The notes below the pieces were generated by a model that saw only the letters and a program-made list of their open reading frames with translations, was not told the origin of the DNA and did no database searches. A DNA stretch of 64,000 nucleotides from Variovorax sp. 770b2 (GTDB lineage: Bacteria; Pseudomonadota; Gammaproteobacteria; Burkholderiales; Burkholderiaceae_C), in contig NZ_FOXJ01000001.1 of NCBI RefSeq assembly GCF_900115685.1, positions 3,009,796-3,073,795 of the forward strand, read 5' to 3'. The position numbers and the translations under genes were made by a program. Positions 44,997 through 57,868 of the stretch are shown here, in pieces (the stretch's first letter is position 1; the number at the start of each line of letters is the position of its first letter).

Positions 44997-46042
44997 CCAC
45001 ACCCGCAGTCCTCGACGACCTCGCCTTTCCCGAGCGCTTCGAGACCGAAGCCGCGCTCGAAGACTATCTGGCCACGCCCTCGCGCGACCTCGTGCGCGAC
45101 ATGGCGCGCATCGATGGTGACCTGATGATTCTGGGCGTGGGCGGCAAGATGGGCCCGACCCTCGCGCGCCTGGCGAAAAACGCGATGCCCGGCCGCCGCG
45201 TGATCGCCGTGGCGCGCTTCAGCGAAGCCGGTGTGCGCGAAGCGCTGCAAGCGCACGGCATCGAGACCATCGCCTGCGACCTGCTCGATCGCACCGCCAT
45301 CGCCGCACTGCCGCAATGCGCCAACGTGGTCTTCATGGCCGGGCGCAAGTTCGGCGCGGACGCCAACAACCCGCTCACCTGGGCCATGAACGCGCACGTG
45401 CCCGCGCTGGTGGCCGAGCACTTTCGCGCCTCGCGCATCGTCGCCTTCTCGACCGCCTGCGTGTACCCCTTCGTGCCGGTGATCGGCCAGGGCGCGAGCG
45501 AGAGCGATGCGCCCAACCCGCCCGGCGAGTACGCCAACTCGTGCGTCGGCCGCGAGCGCATGTTCGAGTATTTCTCCCAGCAGCACGGCACGCCCGGCCG
45601 GCTGTTCCGCCTGAGCTACGCCATCGACCTGCGCTACGGCGTGCTGGCCGACGTGGCGCTCAAGGTGTGGCGTGGCGACGCGGTCGACGTCACCATGGGC
45701 CACGTCAATGTGATCTGGCAGGGCGATGCAAATTCGCAGGCGCTGCGCTGCCTCGCGGCCGCCACGGTGCCGACCTCGCCGCTCAACGTGAGCGGGCCCG
45801 AGACCACATCGATTCGCTGGCTCGCCGAAGAGTTCGCGCGGCAGTTCGACAAGCCCGCGACGATCAGCGGCCAGGAAGCCCCGACCGCCTGGCTCATGAA
45901 CACCGGCGAAGCAGAGCGCCTGTTCGGCTACCCGCGCGTGCCGCTCGCCCAGCAGATCCGCTGGGTCGCCGACTGGATCTCGCGCGAGCAGCGCCAGTAC
46001 GGCAAGCCGACCAAGTTCGAATCGCGCGACGGAAAGTACTGA
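44993..46042 (+). CDS. NAD-dependent epimerase/dehydratase-like protein
   Basis: This 349-residue protein has a Rossmann fold with GVGGKMG near residue 48 and a SDR-like sequence later on. At the place of the usual Tyr-xxx-Lys pair it reads YANSC (Tyr180 with Cys184), so the catalytic Lys is missing while the following GRER motif of the extended SDR fold remains. Activity may depend on another residue, or the protein may only bind a nucleotide sugar or NAD(P). It lies between the permease and acetyltransferase genes and probably acts on the transported compound. Confidence 0.8.
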   Translation: MTTPAVLDDLAFPERFETEAALEDYLATPSRDLVRDMARIDGDLMILGVGGKMGPTLARLAKNAMPGRRVIAVARFSEAGVREALQAHGIETIACDLLDRTAIAALPQCANVVFMAGRKFGADANNPLTWAMNAHVPALVAEHFRASRIVAFSTACVYPFVPVIGQGASESDAPNPPGEYANSCVGRERMFEYFSQQHGTPGRLFRLSYAIDLRYGVLADVALKVWRGDAVDVTMGHVNVIWQGDANSQALRCLAAATVPTSPLNVSGPETTSIRWLAEEFARQFDKPATISGQEAPTAWLMNTGEAERLFGYPRVPLAQQIRWVADWISREQRQYGKPTKFESRDGKY

Positions 46043-46046
46043 CGCC

Positions 46047-46886
46047 GTGGCCACGCCCGCTGTCCAGACGCTCACGTCGATCACGCCGGCCATCGCGCCG
46101 ATGCTCGACGCGCTGGTCGCAGCCAGCGGCTGGAACCAGACGGCGCGCGACTGGCAGCTGTTCGAGCGCCTGGGCACGGTGCATGTGATTCGCGACGATC
46201 GGGGCGTCGTCGTCGCCAGCGGTGCGGTGCTGCCGATGGAGGGCGTGGCCTGGATCAGCATGGTCCTCGTGATGCCCGCCGCGCGTGGACAGGGCCTGGG
46301 CCGCACGGTCTTCGCGCACTGCCTGCAGCAGGTGAAGAACGCCGGCCTCGTCGCGATGCTCGACGCCACGCCGCAGGGCGAGCCGCTCTACGCCAGCTTC
46401 GGCTTCGCGCCGCTGTGGCGGCTCACGCGCTGGGTGCGCGAAGCGGGCCCCGATGCTGCGGCAACGCTGTCCGCCGACAAGCCCGCGATCCAAGGCCTTG
46501 CCGCGCTCGACGCGCAGGCCCTGGGCATCGCCCGCCCCGCCGTGCTCGCCGACCTGCTCGACCGCGAAGGCAGCCGGTGCGTGCGCAGCGGCGTGGCCGT
46601 CGGCCTCGTCCGCGCAGGCCGCACGGCCCACCAGATCGGGCCGCTCCTGTCCGCCCAGGAACAAACCGCCGCCGCCTTGCTGCCGGACGTGGCACGCAAC
46701 CTGACCGGCCGCATCTACGTCGACATTCCCGACGGCCGTCCCGTCATGGCAGAAGCACTGCGCGATGCAGGCTTCTCGCCGCAGCGCGGCTTCGCGCGCA
46801 TGGCGCTGGCCACGCGCGACGGCACCGCACCGCCCCTCGGGCAACCCGCCTTCATCCACGCCATCGCCGGCCCCGAGTTCGGCTGA
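46047..46886 (+). CDS. GNAT family N-acetyltransferase
   Basis: This 279-residue protein begins with GTG at 46047, 4 bases after the previous stop. An acetyl-CoA binding region is seen near residues 70-90 (WISMVLVMPAARGQGLGRTVFAHCL, with the R/Q-x-x-G-x-G/A pattern). After it a second domain of similar size follows, which lacks the clear GNAT P-loop. The acyl acceptor is unknown; context suggests an amine made from the imported compound. Confidence 0.85.
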   Translation: MATPAVQTLTSITPAIAPMLDALVAASGWNQTARDWQLFERLGTVHVIRDDRGVVVASGAVLPMEGVAWISMVLVMPAARGQGLGRTVFAHCLQQVKNAGLVAMLDATPQGEPLYASFGFAPLWRLTRWVREAGPDAAATLSADKPAIQGLAALDAQALGIARPAVLADLLDREGSRCVRSGVAVGLVRAGRTAHQIGPLLSAQEQTAAALLPDVARNLTGRIYVDIPDGRPVMAEALRDAGFSPQRGFARMALATRDGTAPPLGQPAFIHAIAGPEFG

Positions 46887-46897
46887 GGACACACCAG

Positions 46898-47961
46898 ATG
46901 CCATTGAACCGCTCCGACCTCCCCGCCGACGTTCTTGCGCTGCTGTCGCAAGGCACGGTGATTCCCGCGCATCCCCTCGCGCTCGATGCCTCGCGCCAGT
47001 TCGACCGCAAGCGCCAGCGCGCGCTGACCCGCTACTACGTCGATGCCGGCGCCGGCGGCCTCGCGGTGGGCGTGCACACCACGCAGTTCGCGATCCGCGA
47101 GCGCGGGCTCTATGCCACGGTGCTCGAAGCCGCGATGCAGGACCGCCTCGCATGGGGCGACCGCCCGATGGCCATGATCGCCGGCCTTTGCGGCCCGACC
47201 GCGCAAGCGCAGGGCGAGGCGCGCACAGCAGTCTCTCTCGGCTATCACGCAGGGCTGCTGAGTCTCGCCGCGCTCGCGGGCTCGTCGGAAGATGCGCTCA
47301 TCGCGCATTGCGAAGCAGTGGCGCAGGAGATCCCGCTGATCGGCTTCTACCTTCAGACCGTGGTCGGCGGGCCGATCCTGTCGAGCGACTTCTGGCGGCG
47401 CTTCGCATCGATTCCGAATGTGCTCGCCATCAAGGTCGCGCCGTTCAACCGCTACCGCACCATCGACGTGGTGCGCGGGCTGGTCGACGCGCGCGCCGAA
47501 GAACGCGTGTTCCTCTACACGGGCAACGACGACCACATCGTGCTCGACCTTGCGCTGCCCTTCGCCGCGATGCGCGACGGCGCACCGGTGCAGGTGCGCT
47601 TTCGCGGCGGGCTGCTCGGCCACTGGTCGGTATGGACGTCCAGCGCCGTGAAGCAGTTGCAATCGATCAAGGCCGAACTCGCGGCCAACGGCGGCGCACT
47701 AGGCCCGGACCTCCTCGCCCTGGATTCGCGCGTGACCGACTGCAACGCCGCCTTCTTCGACGTGGCGAACAACTTCCACGGCTGCATCGCGGGCTGCCAC
47801 GAGGTGCTGCGCCGCCAGGGCTTGCTCGAAGGCATCTGGTGCCTCGATGCGGCCGAAGGGCTGGGCCAGGGACAGTCGGAAGAAATCGACCGCGTCTACC
47901 GCCAGCACGGCGACCTCGGCGACGACGCCTTCGTGCGCGACAACCTCACGCGGTGGCTGGC

Positions 47962-47965
<4 letters not shown>
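46898..47965 (+). CDS. DapA/NanA-type Schiff-base aldolase family protein
   Basis: This 355-residue protein belongs to the dihydrodipicolinate synthase superfamily. It has a TIM-barrel with the Schiff-base Lys at 179 in VLAIKVAP and the partner Tyr at 151 (GFYLQTV). The core VDAGAGGLAVGVHTTQFAIRERGLY replaces the pyruvate-binding GTTGE motif of DapA, so the substrate is probably not the usual pyruvate donor. It is also longer than DapA (about 290). Retro-aldol cleavage of the transported compound is a reasonable guess. It overlaps the ATPase gene by 4 bases. Confidence 0.82.
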
Positions 47966-48753
<788 letters not shown>

Positions 48754-48781
48754 CCCGCGAAACAGCGCGCCCGCGGGGTCT

Positions 48782-49804
48782 TCAGCTCATCGCGAGCTGC
48801 TGCATGCCCTTGGCGCGCGCCACTTCCACTTCGCGCGGCAACGTGACTGCGTTTTTTACCGCAAGAATTTCCGCCATCACACTGACCGCGATCTCGGGCG
48901 GCGTCTTGCTGCCGATGTAGATGCCGATCGGGCCGCGCAGCCGCGCGAGCGACTCGGCCGTCTGGTCGAAGTGCTCGATCATGCGGTCGCGCCGCGCCTC
49001 GGCATTGCGGCGCGAGCCGATGGCCCCCACGTAGAAGGCCTCGGTCTGCAGCGCCTCGAGCAGCGCGAGGTCGTCCAGCTTGGGATCGTGCGTGAGCGCG
49101 ACCACGCAGCTGCGGCGGTCGGGCCTGAAGGCCAGCACCGCGTCGTCGGGCATCTCGGTGGTGATCGTCACGCCCGGCAGGGACCACGCGGTGCGGTACT
49201 CGGCGCGCGGGTCGCACAGCGTGACCGCGAAGCCGCTGAACTTGGCCATGGTGGCCAGGTATTCGGCCAGCTGGCCGGCGCCGATCAGGAGCATGCGGTA
49301 CTCGGGGCCGAAGGTGTTGGTGAGCTCGGTGTCGTCCACCTTGAGCTCGTCGGGTGCGGTGGCTTCGGCGAGCTTCACGGCGCCCGTTGCGAGCGTCACC
49401 GTGCGCTGCATGAGCCGGCCTTTTTCGAGTTCGGCCACCAGGGTGTCGAGCGAAGCCGCGTCGGGGTCGTATTCGAGCAGCAGTTCGAGCGTGCCGCCGC
49501 AGGGCAGGCCGAAGCGGTGCGCCTCGTCGGCGGTGATGCCGTACTTCACCAGCGCGGGCGGCGTGCCCGGGGGCACGTCTTCGCCGTTGCCGTGCGCGTG
49601 GCTGTAGCGCGCGATCAGGTCGTCCTCGATGCAGCCGCCCGAGACCGACCCCACCACCGCGCCGTCATCCGCCAGCGCCATGATCGAGCCGACCGGCCGC
49701 GGCGACGAGCCCCAGGTGCGCACCACCGTGGTCAGCAGCGCGCGCTTGCCGGCCTGCCGCCAGTCGCGCAGCGTGCGCAGCACCATGACATCGAGGTTTT
49801 CCAT
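48782..49804 (-). CDS. XdhC/CoxF family molybdenum cofactor maturation protein
   Basis: This 340-residue protein has the XdhC/CoxI N-terminal part (TWGSSPRPVGSIMALADDGAVVGSVSGGCIEDDL) and a C-terminal Rossmann part (LLIGAGQLAEYLATMAKFSGFAVTLCDPRAEY, AIGSRRNAEARR). Such proteins bind molybdopterin, help its sulfuration and insert it into xanthine dehydrogenase-like enzymes. The gene is the last of the minus-strand cluster. The ATG at 49804 gives the canonical start. Confidence 0.9.
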   Translation of the reverse strand: MENLDVMVLRTLRDWRQAGKRALLTTVVRTWGSSPRPVGSIMALADDGAVVGSVSGGCIEDDLIARYSHAHGNGEDVPPGTPPALVKYGITADEAHRFGLPCGGTLELLLEYDPDAASLDTLVAELEKGRLMQRTVTLATGAVKLAEATAPDELKVDDTELTNTFGPEYRMLLIGAGQLAEYLATMAKFSGFAVTLCDPRAEYRTAWSLPGVTITTEMPDDAVLAFRPDRRSCVVALTHDPKLDDLALLEALQTEAFYVGAIGSRRNAEARRDRMIEHFDQTAESLARLRGPIGIYIGSKTPPEIAVSVMAEILAVKNAVTLPREVEVARAKGMQQLAMS

Positions 49805-49818
49805 GGCGTGGTCCGTCT

Positions 49819-50523
49819 CTAGCCGGCGTCGCCCGGTGTGGCGGGCGCGTCCTTGCCGGCCTCGTCGTCCTTCTTGCCGAGGCCGATCTTCTTCATGAAG
49901 CCGGACATGACGCCGGCCTTCTCTGCAGGCGCTTCGGCGGATTCGGCGGCGACGGCGGGCGGCGGGCCGTAGCGGCTCTGCATCTCGGCCTCGAAGCGCT
50001 TGAAGAAATCGTCGGCGGTGGACTTGGCGGCACCGTCGATCAGGCGCTGGCCCAGCTGGGCGATCTTGCCGCCGACCTGCGCCTGCACGGTGTAGTCGAG
50101 TTCGCAGCCGACGGGAATCAGCGCGGCCTCCGCGGGCGCGGCATCGACGGGCGCAGCTTCGACGATCGGTGCGGCTTCCCCGCCCTCTGCAGCCGGTGCG
50201 ACCGCTGCCGCTTCGACGGCGCCAGCCAGTGGCCGAAGCGTCACGCTCGACGACCCCTTGGCGAATCCCGCCACGCCGCCCTGCCCTTCGAAGGTGAGCT
50301 TGTAGCCATCGGGCGCCACGATGTCCGACAGCACCACCTTGCCGCTGAACTTGGCCGACACCGGGCCGATTTTCAGGGCGAGCGCCACGCTGTACTGGTT
50401 GTCGCCGGTGAGCTCGAACTTGTCGCAACCGGGAATGCACTTCTTGAGCGTCTCGGGATCGTTGAGCGCTTCCCAGGCCTGTTGTTGTGTGACGCCGAGG
50501 TGGCGGTTTCCGAGCATTTCCAT
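49819..50523 (-). CDS. CoxG-like SRPBCC protein
   Basis: This 234-residue protein has a CoxG/SRPBCC fold with WEALNDPETLKKCIPGCDKFE and the following LTGDNQYSVALALKIGPVSAKFSGKVVL. An Ala/Pro/Glu-rich insertion interrupts the domain near residues 100-135. A C-terminal tail beyond about 185 ends in VMSGFMKKIGLGKKDDEAG and may touch the membrane; CoxG anchors CO dehydrogenase to the membrane in carboxydotrophs. It sits between the VWA and XdhC genes. Confidence 0.88.
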   Translation of the reverse strand: MEMLGNRHLGVTQQQAWEALNDPETLKKCIPGCDKFELTGDNQYSVALALKIGPVSAKFSGKVVLSDIVAPDGYKLTFEGQGGVAGFAKGSSSVTLRPLAGAVEAAAVAPAAEGGEAAPIVEAAPVDAAPAEAALIPVGCELDYTVQAQVGGKIAQLGQRLIDGAAKSTADDFFKRFEAEMQSRYGPPPAVAAESAEAPAEKAGVMSGFMKKIGLGKKDDEAGKDAPATPGDAG

Positions 50524-50553
50524 GGTGGGTCTTCCTTGTTGTCTTGCGGGGCC

Positions 50554-51768
50554 CTAGCGGCCAGACCGCATCAGCGCGGCGAGGCTGGCGGCCAGTTGTT
50601 CGAGGGCACTGAGATTGTGGACTGCGAGCATCGCGTCCGCATGGCGGTGCAGCACGGTGGCCCCACGTGCCAGAGGGGCGTAGCCCTGGAAGCGCAGCAG
50701 CGGGTTGAGCCACAGCAGCCGGCGCGAATGGCGCTTGAGCCAGAGCAACTCGTTCTCCAGCATGGCGGGCTCGCCGGTGTCCAGGCCGTCGCTGATCACC
50801 AGCACCAGCGTGCGGCGGCCCGTCAGGCGGCGCGCATGCGCATGCCGGAGTTCGGCCAGTGAACTGCCCAGCCGCGTGCCGCCCGCGAAATCGTCGATGG
50901 CCATGCTGGCCGCGCCGAGCATGGCGTCGGTATCGGCCAGACGGAAGGCGGGCGTCAGGTCGGTCAGCCGGGTGCCGAAGGCGAACACGTCGCGCCGCCC
51001 GGCCCTGCGGGTGGACGCATGCAAAAACGCCAGCAACAGGCGCGCATAGCGCTCCATCGAACCCGACACGTCGACCAGCACGAGAAGCGGCAGCGGCTGC
51101 TCGCGCCGGGCCAACCGCGGCAGGCGCAGGATTTCTCCGCCAGTGCGCGCCGCTTCGTGCAGCACGCCGGGCCAGTGCATGCGCGCATGCTGCTGGCCTG
51201 CGTCATTCGCCACGCGCAGCCGGCGCGAGGGCAACGAGGGAATCGGCAGCGTGACGTCGCGCGCGAGCCGTTCGACCAGCCGGTACTCGGAGGCGCCGAG
51301 CGCGTTGAAGTCCGCATGCTGCAGGCGCTGGCGGTCGCTCGACGTCATGGCGGCATCGAACTCGATTTCCTTGTCGGGCTTGGCGGCCGCCGCCGGCTTC
51401 GCGGGGTCGCGCGGCGCGGTCAGCGCCTCGCGCACGCGCGGCCGGCGCCTGGAGGGCTCGGCCTTGCCTTCGGCGCTGGGCAGCATCTGCGCGAGCAGCT
51501 TGTTCGCGAGCTCGGGGTCGCGAAACCACGCATCGAAGAGCTCGCGGAACACCATGCGGTCCTGCTCGCGGCTCACCATGACGGCTTCCATCGCGGCGCC
51601 CAGGTCCAGCTTGTCTTCCACGCCCACCAGCATGACCGCCTCGGCGGCGAGCGCGATGCGCATGGCATCGGTGCGCACGCCCGCGCGGCGCAGCGCACGG
51701 CCGAAGGCGGTGATGTTGCCGGCCAGCTTGCCGCTGCGGACGTCGCCGAGTTGCTGGATGCCGGCCAT
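50554..51768 (-). CDS. VWA domain protein (CoxE-like)
   Basis: This 404-residue protein has a C-terminal von Willebrand A-type domain with a MIDAS motif DVSGSM in LVLVDVSGSMERYARLLLAFLHA. A long, partly charged N-terminal half precedes it. CoxE works with the MoxR-type ATPase CoxD in building the copper- or sulfur-containing active site of CO dehydrogenase-like enzymes. Its gene directly follows the ATPase gene. Confidence 0.9.
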   Translation of the reverse strand: MAGIQQLGDVRSGKLAGNITAFGRALRRAGVRTDAMRIALAAEAVMLVGVEDKLDLGAAMEAVMVSREQDRMVFRELFDAWFRDPELANKLLAQMLPSAEGKAEPSRRRPRVREALTAPRDPAKPAAAAKPDKEIEFDAAMTSSDRQRLQHADFNALGASEYRLVERLARDVTLPIPSLPSRRLRVANDAGQQHARMHWPGVLHEAARTGGEILRLPRLARREQPLPLLVLVDVSGSMERYARLLLAFLHASTRRAGRRDVFAFGTRLTDLTPAFRLADTDAMLGAASMAIDDFAGGTRLGSSLAELRHAHARRLTGRRTLVLVISDGLDTGEPAMLENELLWLKRHSRRLLWLNPLLRFQGYAPLARGATVLHRHADAMLAVHNLSALEQLAASLAALMRSGR

Positions 51769-51796
51769 GCGGAGCCGCCTTGGTCTTCGGTCGCGC

Positions 51797-52699
51797 TCAG
51801 GGCGCGACCGGCTCCTCGGGCTTCAGCAGGTCGGACGCCAGCTCGCGCGTGAGCGCCGCCACGTCGTCGCGCTGCTTGAACAGGATGCCGGCCGTGTCGA
51901 CCACCACTTCGGGGTCGAGCTCGACGGTGTCCAGCGCAATCAACGCCCTCGCCCACTCGACGCTTTCGGCAATGCCGGGCGCGCGCTGGAAGGCGTTGAT
52001 GAAAGGCGCGTCGCGCAGCCGCGCGACGAACGCGGCCACCTGCGCGGAGAGTTTCTCGCCGGCCTCCGGCACCTGGGCCCGCACGATCGCCAGCTCGCGC
52101 TCGCGCTCGGGGTAGTCGAGCCAGTGGTAGAGGCAGCGGCGCTTGACCGCATCGTTGAGTTCGCGCGTGCGGTTGCTCGTGAGGATGGTGACCGGCGGCA
52201 CGACGGCGCGCACCGTGCCCAGTTCGGGAATGCTCACCTGGTACTCGCCAAGGTATTCGAGCAGGAAGGCCTCGAAGGGCTCGTCGGCGCGGTCCACTTC
52301 GTCGATCAGCAGCACGGCGCCCGGTGCGGGCGTCTGCAGCGCCTGCAGCAGCGGGCGGCGGATCAGGTAGTGCGGCTGGTAGACCTCGGCCTCCACATCG
52401 CGCGCCGCGCCCGTGGCTTCGGCCGCGCGCATGTGCAATAGCTGCGCGGCGTAGTTCCATTCATAGAGCGCCTCGCGCTGCTCCAGCCCGTCGTAGCACT
52501 GCAGGCGCAGCAGCTCGCGGTTGAGCGCCTTGGACAGCGCCTTGGCCAGTTCGGTCTTGCCGACGCCGGGCTCGCCTTCGAGCAGCAGCGGCCGCTGCAG
52601 CTTGAGCGCGAGGAACACGGCGGTCGCCAGGCGGCGGTCGGCGAAGTAGCCGGCCTGCACCAGACCTTCGGAGAGGGCGTCGATGGTCGGAAAGATCAT
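51797..52699 (-). CDS. MoxR-type AAA+ ATPase (CoxD-like)
   Basis: This 300-residue ATPase has Walker A GEPGVGKTE, Walker B AVLLIDEVDRAD and sensor 1 in TILTSNRTRELNDAVKRRC. The MoxR family acts as a chaperone for metal centres, and CoxD is its branch in molybdenum hydroxylase clusters. The ATG lies 67 bases after the coxM-like stop. Confidence 0.93.
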   Translation of the reverse strand: MIFPTIDALSEGLVQAGYFADRRLATAVFLALKLQRPLLLEGEPGVGKTELAKALSKALNRELLRLQCYDGLEQREALYEWNYAAQLLHMRAAEATGAARDVEAEVYQPHYLIRRPLLQALQTPAPGAVLLIDEVDRADEPFEAFLLEYLGEYQVSIPELGTVRAVVPPVTILTSNRTRELNDAVKRRCLYHWLDYPERERELAIVRAQVPEAGEKLSAQVAAFVARLRDAPFINAFQRAPGIAESVEWARALIALDTVELDPEVVVDTAGILFKQRDDVAALTRELASDLLKPEEPVAP

Positions 52700-52766
52700 G
52701 GCGAAGCGTAGCGGAAGACGCGAGGGTGTCGCGCCTTCCGGCTTGCGGTTTGCTGCCCCGGCTCGT

Positions 52767-53558
52767 TCAGCCGAGGGCCTTGGTGACGGCGCGCTGCGTC
52801 AGCACGCTGATCAGGTTGGCCCGGTACGCTGCCGACGCATGCAGGTCGCTGTTGAGCTCGCTCGCATCGATCTTCACGGCCGCGGCGGCTGCCGCGGTGA
52901 AGCTCTTGTTGAGCGCATCTTCGAGCCCTGCATGGCGGAACACGCCGTTGCCCGCTCCTGTGACGGCCACCCGCACGCCGCTGTCGTACTGCGTGAGAAA
53001 GATGCCGACCAGCGGAAAGTGCGATGCCTTCTGGCGCAGCTTTTCGTACACCGCGCGCTTGGGAATCGGAAAGCGGATGGCGGTGATCAGCTCGTCTTCT
53101 TCCAGCGCCGTGGTGAACAGGCCCTGGAAGAAATCGTCGGCGGCAATCTCGCGCTTGGACGTGACGACCGTCGCGCCGGACCCCAGCACCGCGCTCGGGT
53201 AGCACGCTGCCGGATCGTTGTTGGCCACCGAGCCGCCGATGGTGCCCATCGCGCGCACCTGCCGGTCGCCGATGCGCGAGGCCAGGTCGGCGAGCGCCGG
53301 GAAGGCGGCTTTCACGTCGGCGTTGTTCGCCACGTCCAGGTGACGCGACATCGCACCGATGGTGATCGTGCTGCCGTCCTTCCTGATGCCGGTGAGTTCC
53401 TTGATGCCGCTCAGGTCCACCAGTTGCTCGGGCGCGGAGAGCCTGAGCTTCATGGAGGCGAGCAATGTCTGTCCGCCGGCCAGCGGCTTGGCGCCCGCCG
53501 CAGCGAGCTTGGCCGCATCGGCCACGGTGGTGGGCCGTTCGAGTGTGAAGGCGTACAT
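52767..53558 (-). CDS. FAD-binding medium subunit of a CO dehydrogenase-like molybdenum hydroxylase
   Basis: This 263-residue protein is the FAD subunit (CoxM type). It has AKPLAGGQTLLASMKLRL and the second FAD-binding stretch GTIGGSVANNDPAACYPSAVLGSGA. It passes electrons from the iron-sulfur subunit to the respiratory chain or oxygen. The ATG at 53558 lies 23 bases after the large subunit stop. Confidence 0.92.
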   Translation of the reverse strand: MYAFTLERPTTVADAAKLAAAGAKPLAGGQTLLASMKLRLSAPEQLVDLSGIKELTGIRKDGSTITIGAMSRHLDVANNADVKAAFPALADLASRIGDRQVRAMGTIGGSVANNDPAACYPSAVLGSGATVVTSKREIAADDFFQGLFTTALEEDELITAIRFPIPKRAVYEKLRQKASHFPLVGIFLTQYDSGVRVAVTGAGNGVFRHAGLEDALNKSFTAAAAAAVKIDASELNSDLHASAAYRANLISVLTQRAVTKALG

Positions 53559-53581
53559 GGGGTGTGATTCCTTCTGTGTTG

Positions 53582-56020
<2,439 letters not shown>

Positions 56021-56033
56021 GATGTTGCTCCCT

Positions 56034-56531
56034 TCACGCCGGGACGGTGGCTTTGACCGGGGTGCCCGAGGCCATGGCCTCGCCGCCCATCTTCACGGCC
56101 TTCACGATGTTCTGGTAACCCGTGCAGCGGCACAGGTTGCCGTCGAGCAGTTCGCGGATCTCCGATTCGCTCGACTTGGGGTGGTGGGTGCACAGGTCGA
56201 TGGCGCTCATGACCATGCCCGGGGTGCAGAAACCGCACTGCAGGCCGTGGCACTCCTTGAAGGCCGCCTGCATGGGATGCATGGTGCCGTCGGCTTCGGC
56301 AATGCCCTCGATGGTGGTGATGTCGGCACCGGCCGCCTGGGCGACCAGCACGTTGCAGGACTTGACCGCCCGGCCGTTGACGTGGACCGTGCAGGCGCCG
56401 CATTGGGCGGTGTCGCAGCCGACGTGGGTTCCGGTGAGGTGGAGGTGCTCGCGGATCGCGTGCACAAGGAAGGTGTTTGGCGGTGCGTCGACCGTGACTG
56501 GGCGGCCGTTGACCTTGAAAGCTACCTGCAT
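56034..56531 (-). CDS. 2Fe-2S small subunit of the molybdenum hydroxylase
   Basis: This 165-residue protein holds two [2Fe-2S] clusters. The plant-type site has Cys39, Cys44, Cys47 and Cys59 ([14 protein letters not shown]); the second has Cys99, Cys102, Cys134 and Cys136 ([15 protein letters not shown]). The ATG at 56531 follows GGAGA at the right distance and yields the canonical [10 protein letters not shown] start; an ATG 45 bases upstream is less likely. It is the first gene of the minus-strand cluster, facing the GAF-Fis regulator. Confidence 0.93.
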   Translation of the reverse strand: MQVAFKVNGRPVTVDAPPNTFLVHAIREHLHLTGTHVGCDTAQCGACTVHVNGRAVKSCNVLVAQAAGADITTIEGIAEADGTMHPMQAAFKECHGLQCGFCTPGMVMSAIDLCTHHPKSSESEIRELLDGNLCRCTGYQNIVKAVKMGGEAMASGTPVKATVPA

Positions 56532-56710
56532 GTGGCTGTCTCCGTGAAAGGTGATGGCTTGTGGGGCGAAAGGCATCTTGGATGCCCACCTTTCGCACTA
56601 TCCTAGGCAAAACCCTTGACACTTGCGCAGTGCCCGCGAAATTCTCAAAATGAAACAGCTTGCCGCCCGGTGAGCCAGGAAAAGCCGTCCCACACGCGCG
56701 AACCCACACG

Positions 56711-57847
56711 ATGAATGCCCCTATCGTTTCGCCTCCTCCCGAGCGCTCCCTGGCCATTGCCCAAGCCCGGCGCGAGTTGCTCAACGGCGATATGCCGCGC
56801 GCCCGCAGCGCCCTGCGCATCGACCCCTGGATCACCCGCTCCTGGCAGCGCTGCATCGAGGCCGGACGCCGCCCGCAGCAGCGGGTGAGCTTCGACCCGG
56901 TGAGCCCGTCGGCCGTGCGCGAGCTGGCCGAGCGCAACCGGGCGCTGGTCGCGGCCGCCCGGCCGGTGATCGCCCGGCTGTCCCGCGCCATTGCCGACAC
57001 ACGCTATTTCGCGATCCTGACCGACGCCGACGGCATCGTGATCGACGTGGGCGCGCTGCCCGACGGCACCGACACCGCCAGCCGCTACGCGCGGGACATC
57101 GGCCGGATCGGGGTCGATCTCTCGGAACGCGCGATCGGCACCTCCGCCATCAGCACCGCGCTGGCCGAGCAGGAATCGGTGTGGCTGCACCGCGGCGAGC
57201 ACTTCTTCGACGACACCAGCGTCTACAGCTGCGCCGGCGCGCCGCTCTTCGGGCCCCGGGGCGACTGCATCGGCATGCTCGACCTGAGCGGCGTGCAAAC
57301 CGTGGAGCGGCCCGAACTGCGGCACCTGGCGGCCCTGTCGGCGCGCAGCATCGAGAACATGCTGGTCATGCAGGCCCCCTGCGAGCTCCGGCTGCACCTG
57401 GCCTGGCCCGGCCACCCGGCCAACGAGGCCACCGAGGGCCTGGTCTGCATCGACGCCAGCGGCAACGTCACCGGCGCCAACGCCACCGCGCGGCAGATGC
57501 TGCACCAGCCCCTGGCGCGCGGCCAGCACGCCCTGCACTTCAACGACCTGTTCGCGCTCCCGCTGCACATGATGTTCGACGCCGCCCGGCGCGGCGATGC
57601 GGCACTCGAAGTGCCGCTGTGGTCGGGCCTGCGGGTGCAGGTGCGGCCCCAGCGCGGCGGCAGCGGCGCGGCCGGTGCGGCGCCCGATGCGCGGCCGCGC
57701 CTGCGCGATGTGGAAACCGCGCTGATCCGCAAGGCCGTGGCCGATGCCCGCGGCAACGTGGCGGAGGCCGCGCGCACGCTGGGCATCAGCCGGGCGACGG
57801 TCTATCGCAAGCTCTGGCGCGGCCGGCCTGCCGGCGCGCCCGACTGA
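56711..57847 (+). CDS. GAF-Fis transcription regulator without AAA+ domain
   Basis: This 378-residue protein starts like AcoR-type activators (RSALRIDPWITRSWQRCIEAG), then shows a GAF domain (RYFAILTDADGIVIDVGALP, SERAIGTSAISTALAEQESVWLHRGEHFF). A Fis helix-turn-helix ends it (AEAARTLGISRATVYRKLWRG). The central sigma-54 ATPase with its GAFTGA loop is missing, so it cannot activate sigma-54 polymerase by itself. The ATG at 56711 is the better start than an in-frame one 51 bases before. It diverges from the molybdenum hydroxylase genes, which it probably controls. Confidence 0.87.
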   Translation: MNAPIVSPPPERSLAIAQARRELLNGDMPRARSALRIDPWITRSWQRCIEAGRRPQQRVSFDPVSPSAVRELAERNRALVAAARPVIARLSRAIADTRYFAILTDADGIVIDVGALPDGTDTASRYARDIGRIGVDLSERAIGTSAISTALAEQESVWLHRGEHFFDDTSVYSCAGAPLFGPRGDCIGMLDLSGVQTVERPELRHLAALSARSIENMLVMQAPCELRLHLAWPGHPANEATEGLVCIDASGNVTGANATARQMLHQPLARGQHALHFNDLFALPLHMMFDAARRGDAALEVPLWSGLRVQVRPQRGGSGAAGAAPDARPRLRDVETALIRKAVADARGNVAEAARTLGISRATVYRKLWRGRPAGAPD

Positions 57848-57868
57848 GCGACCGCGTTCAGCTTTCGT

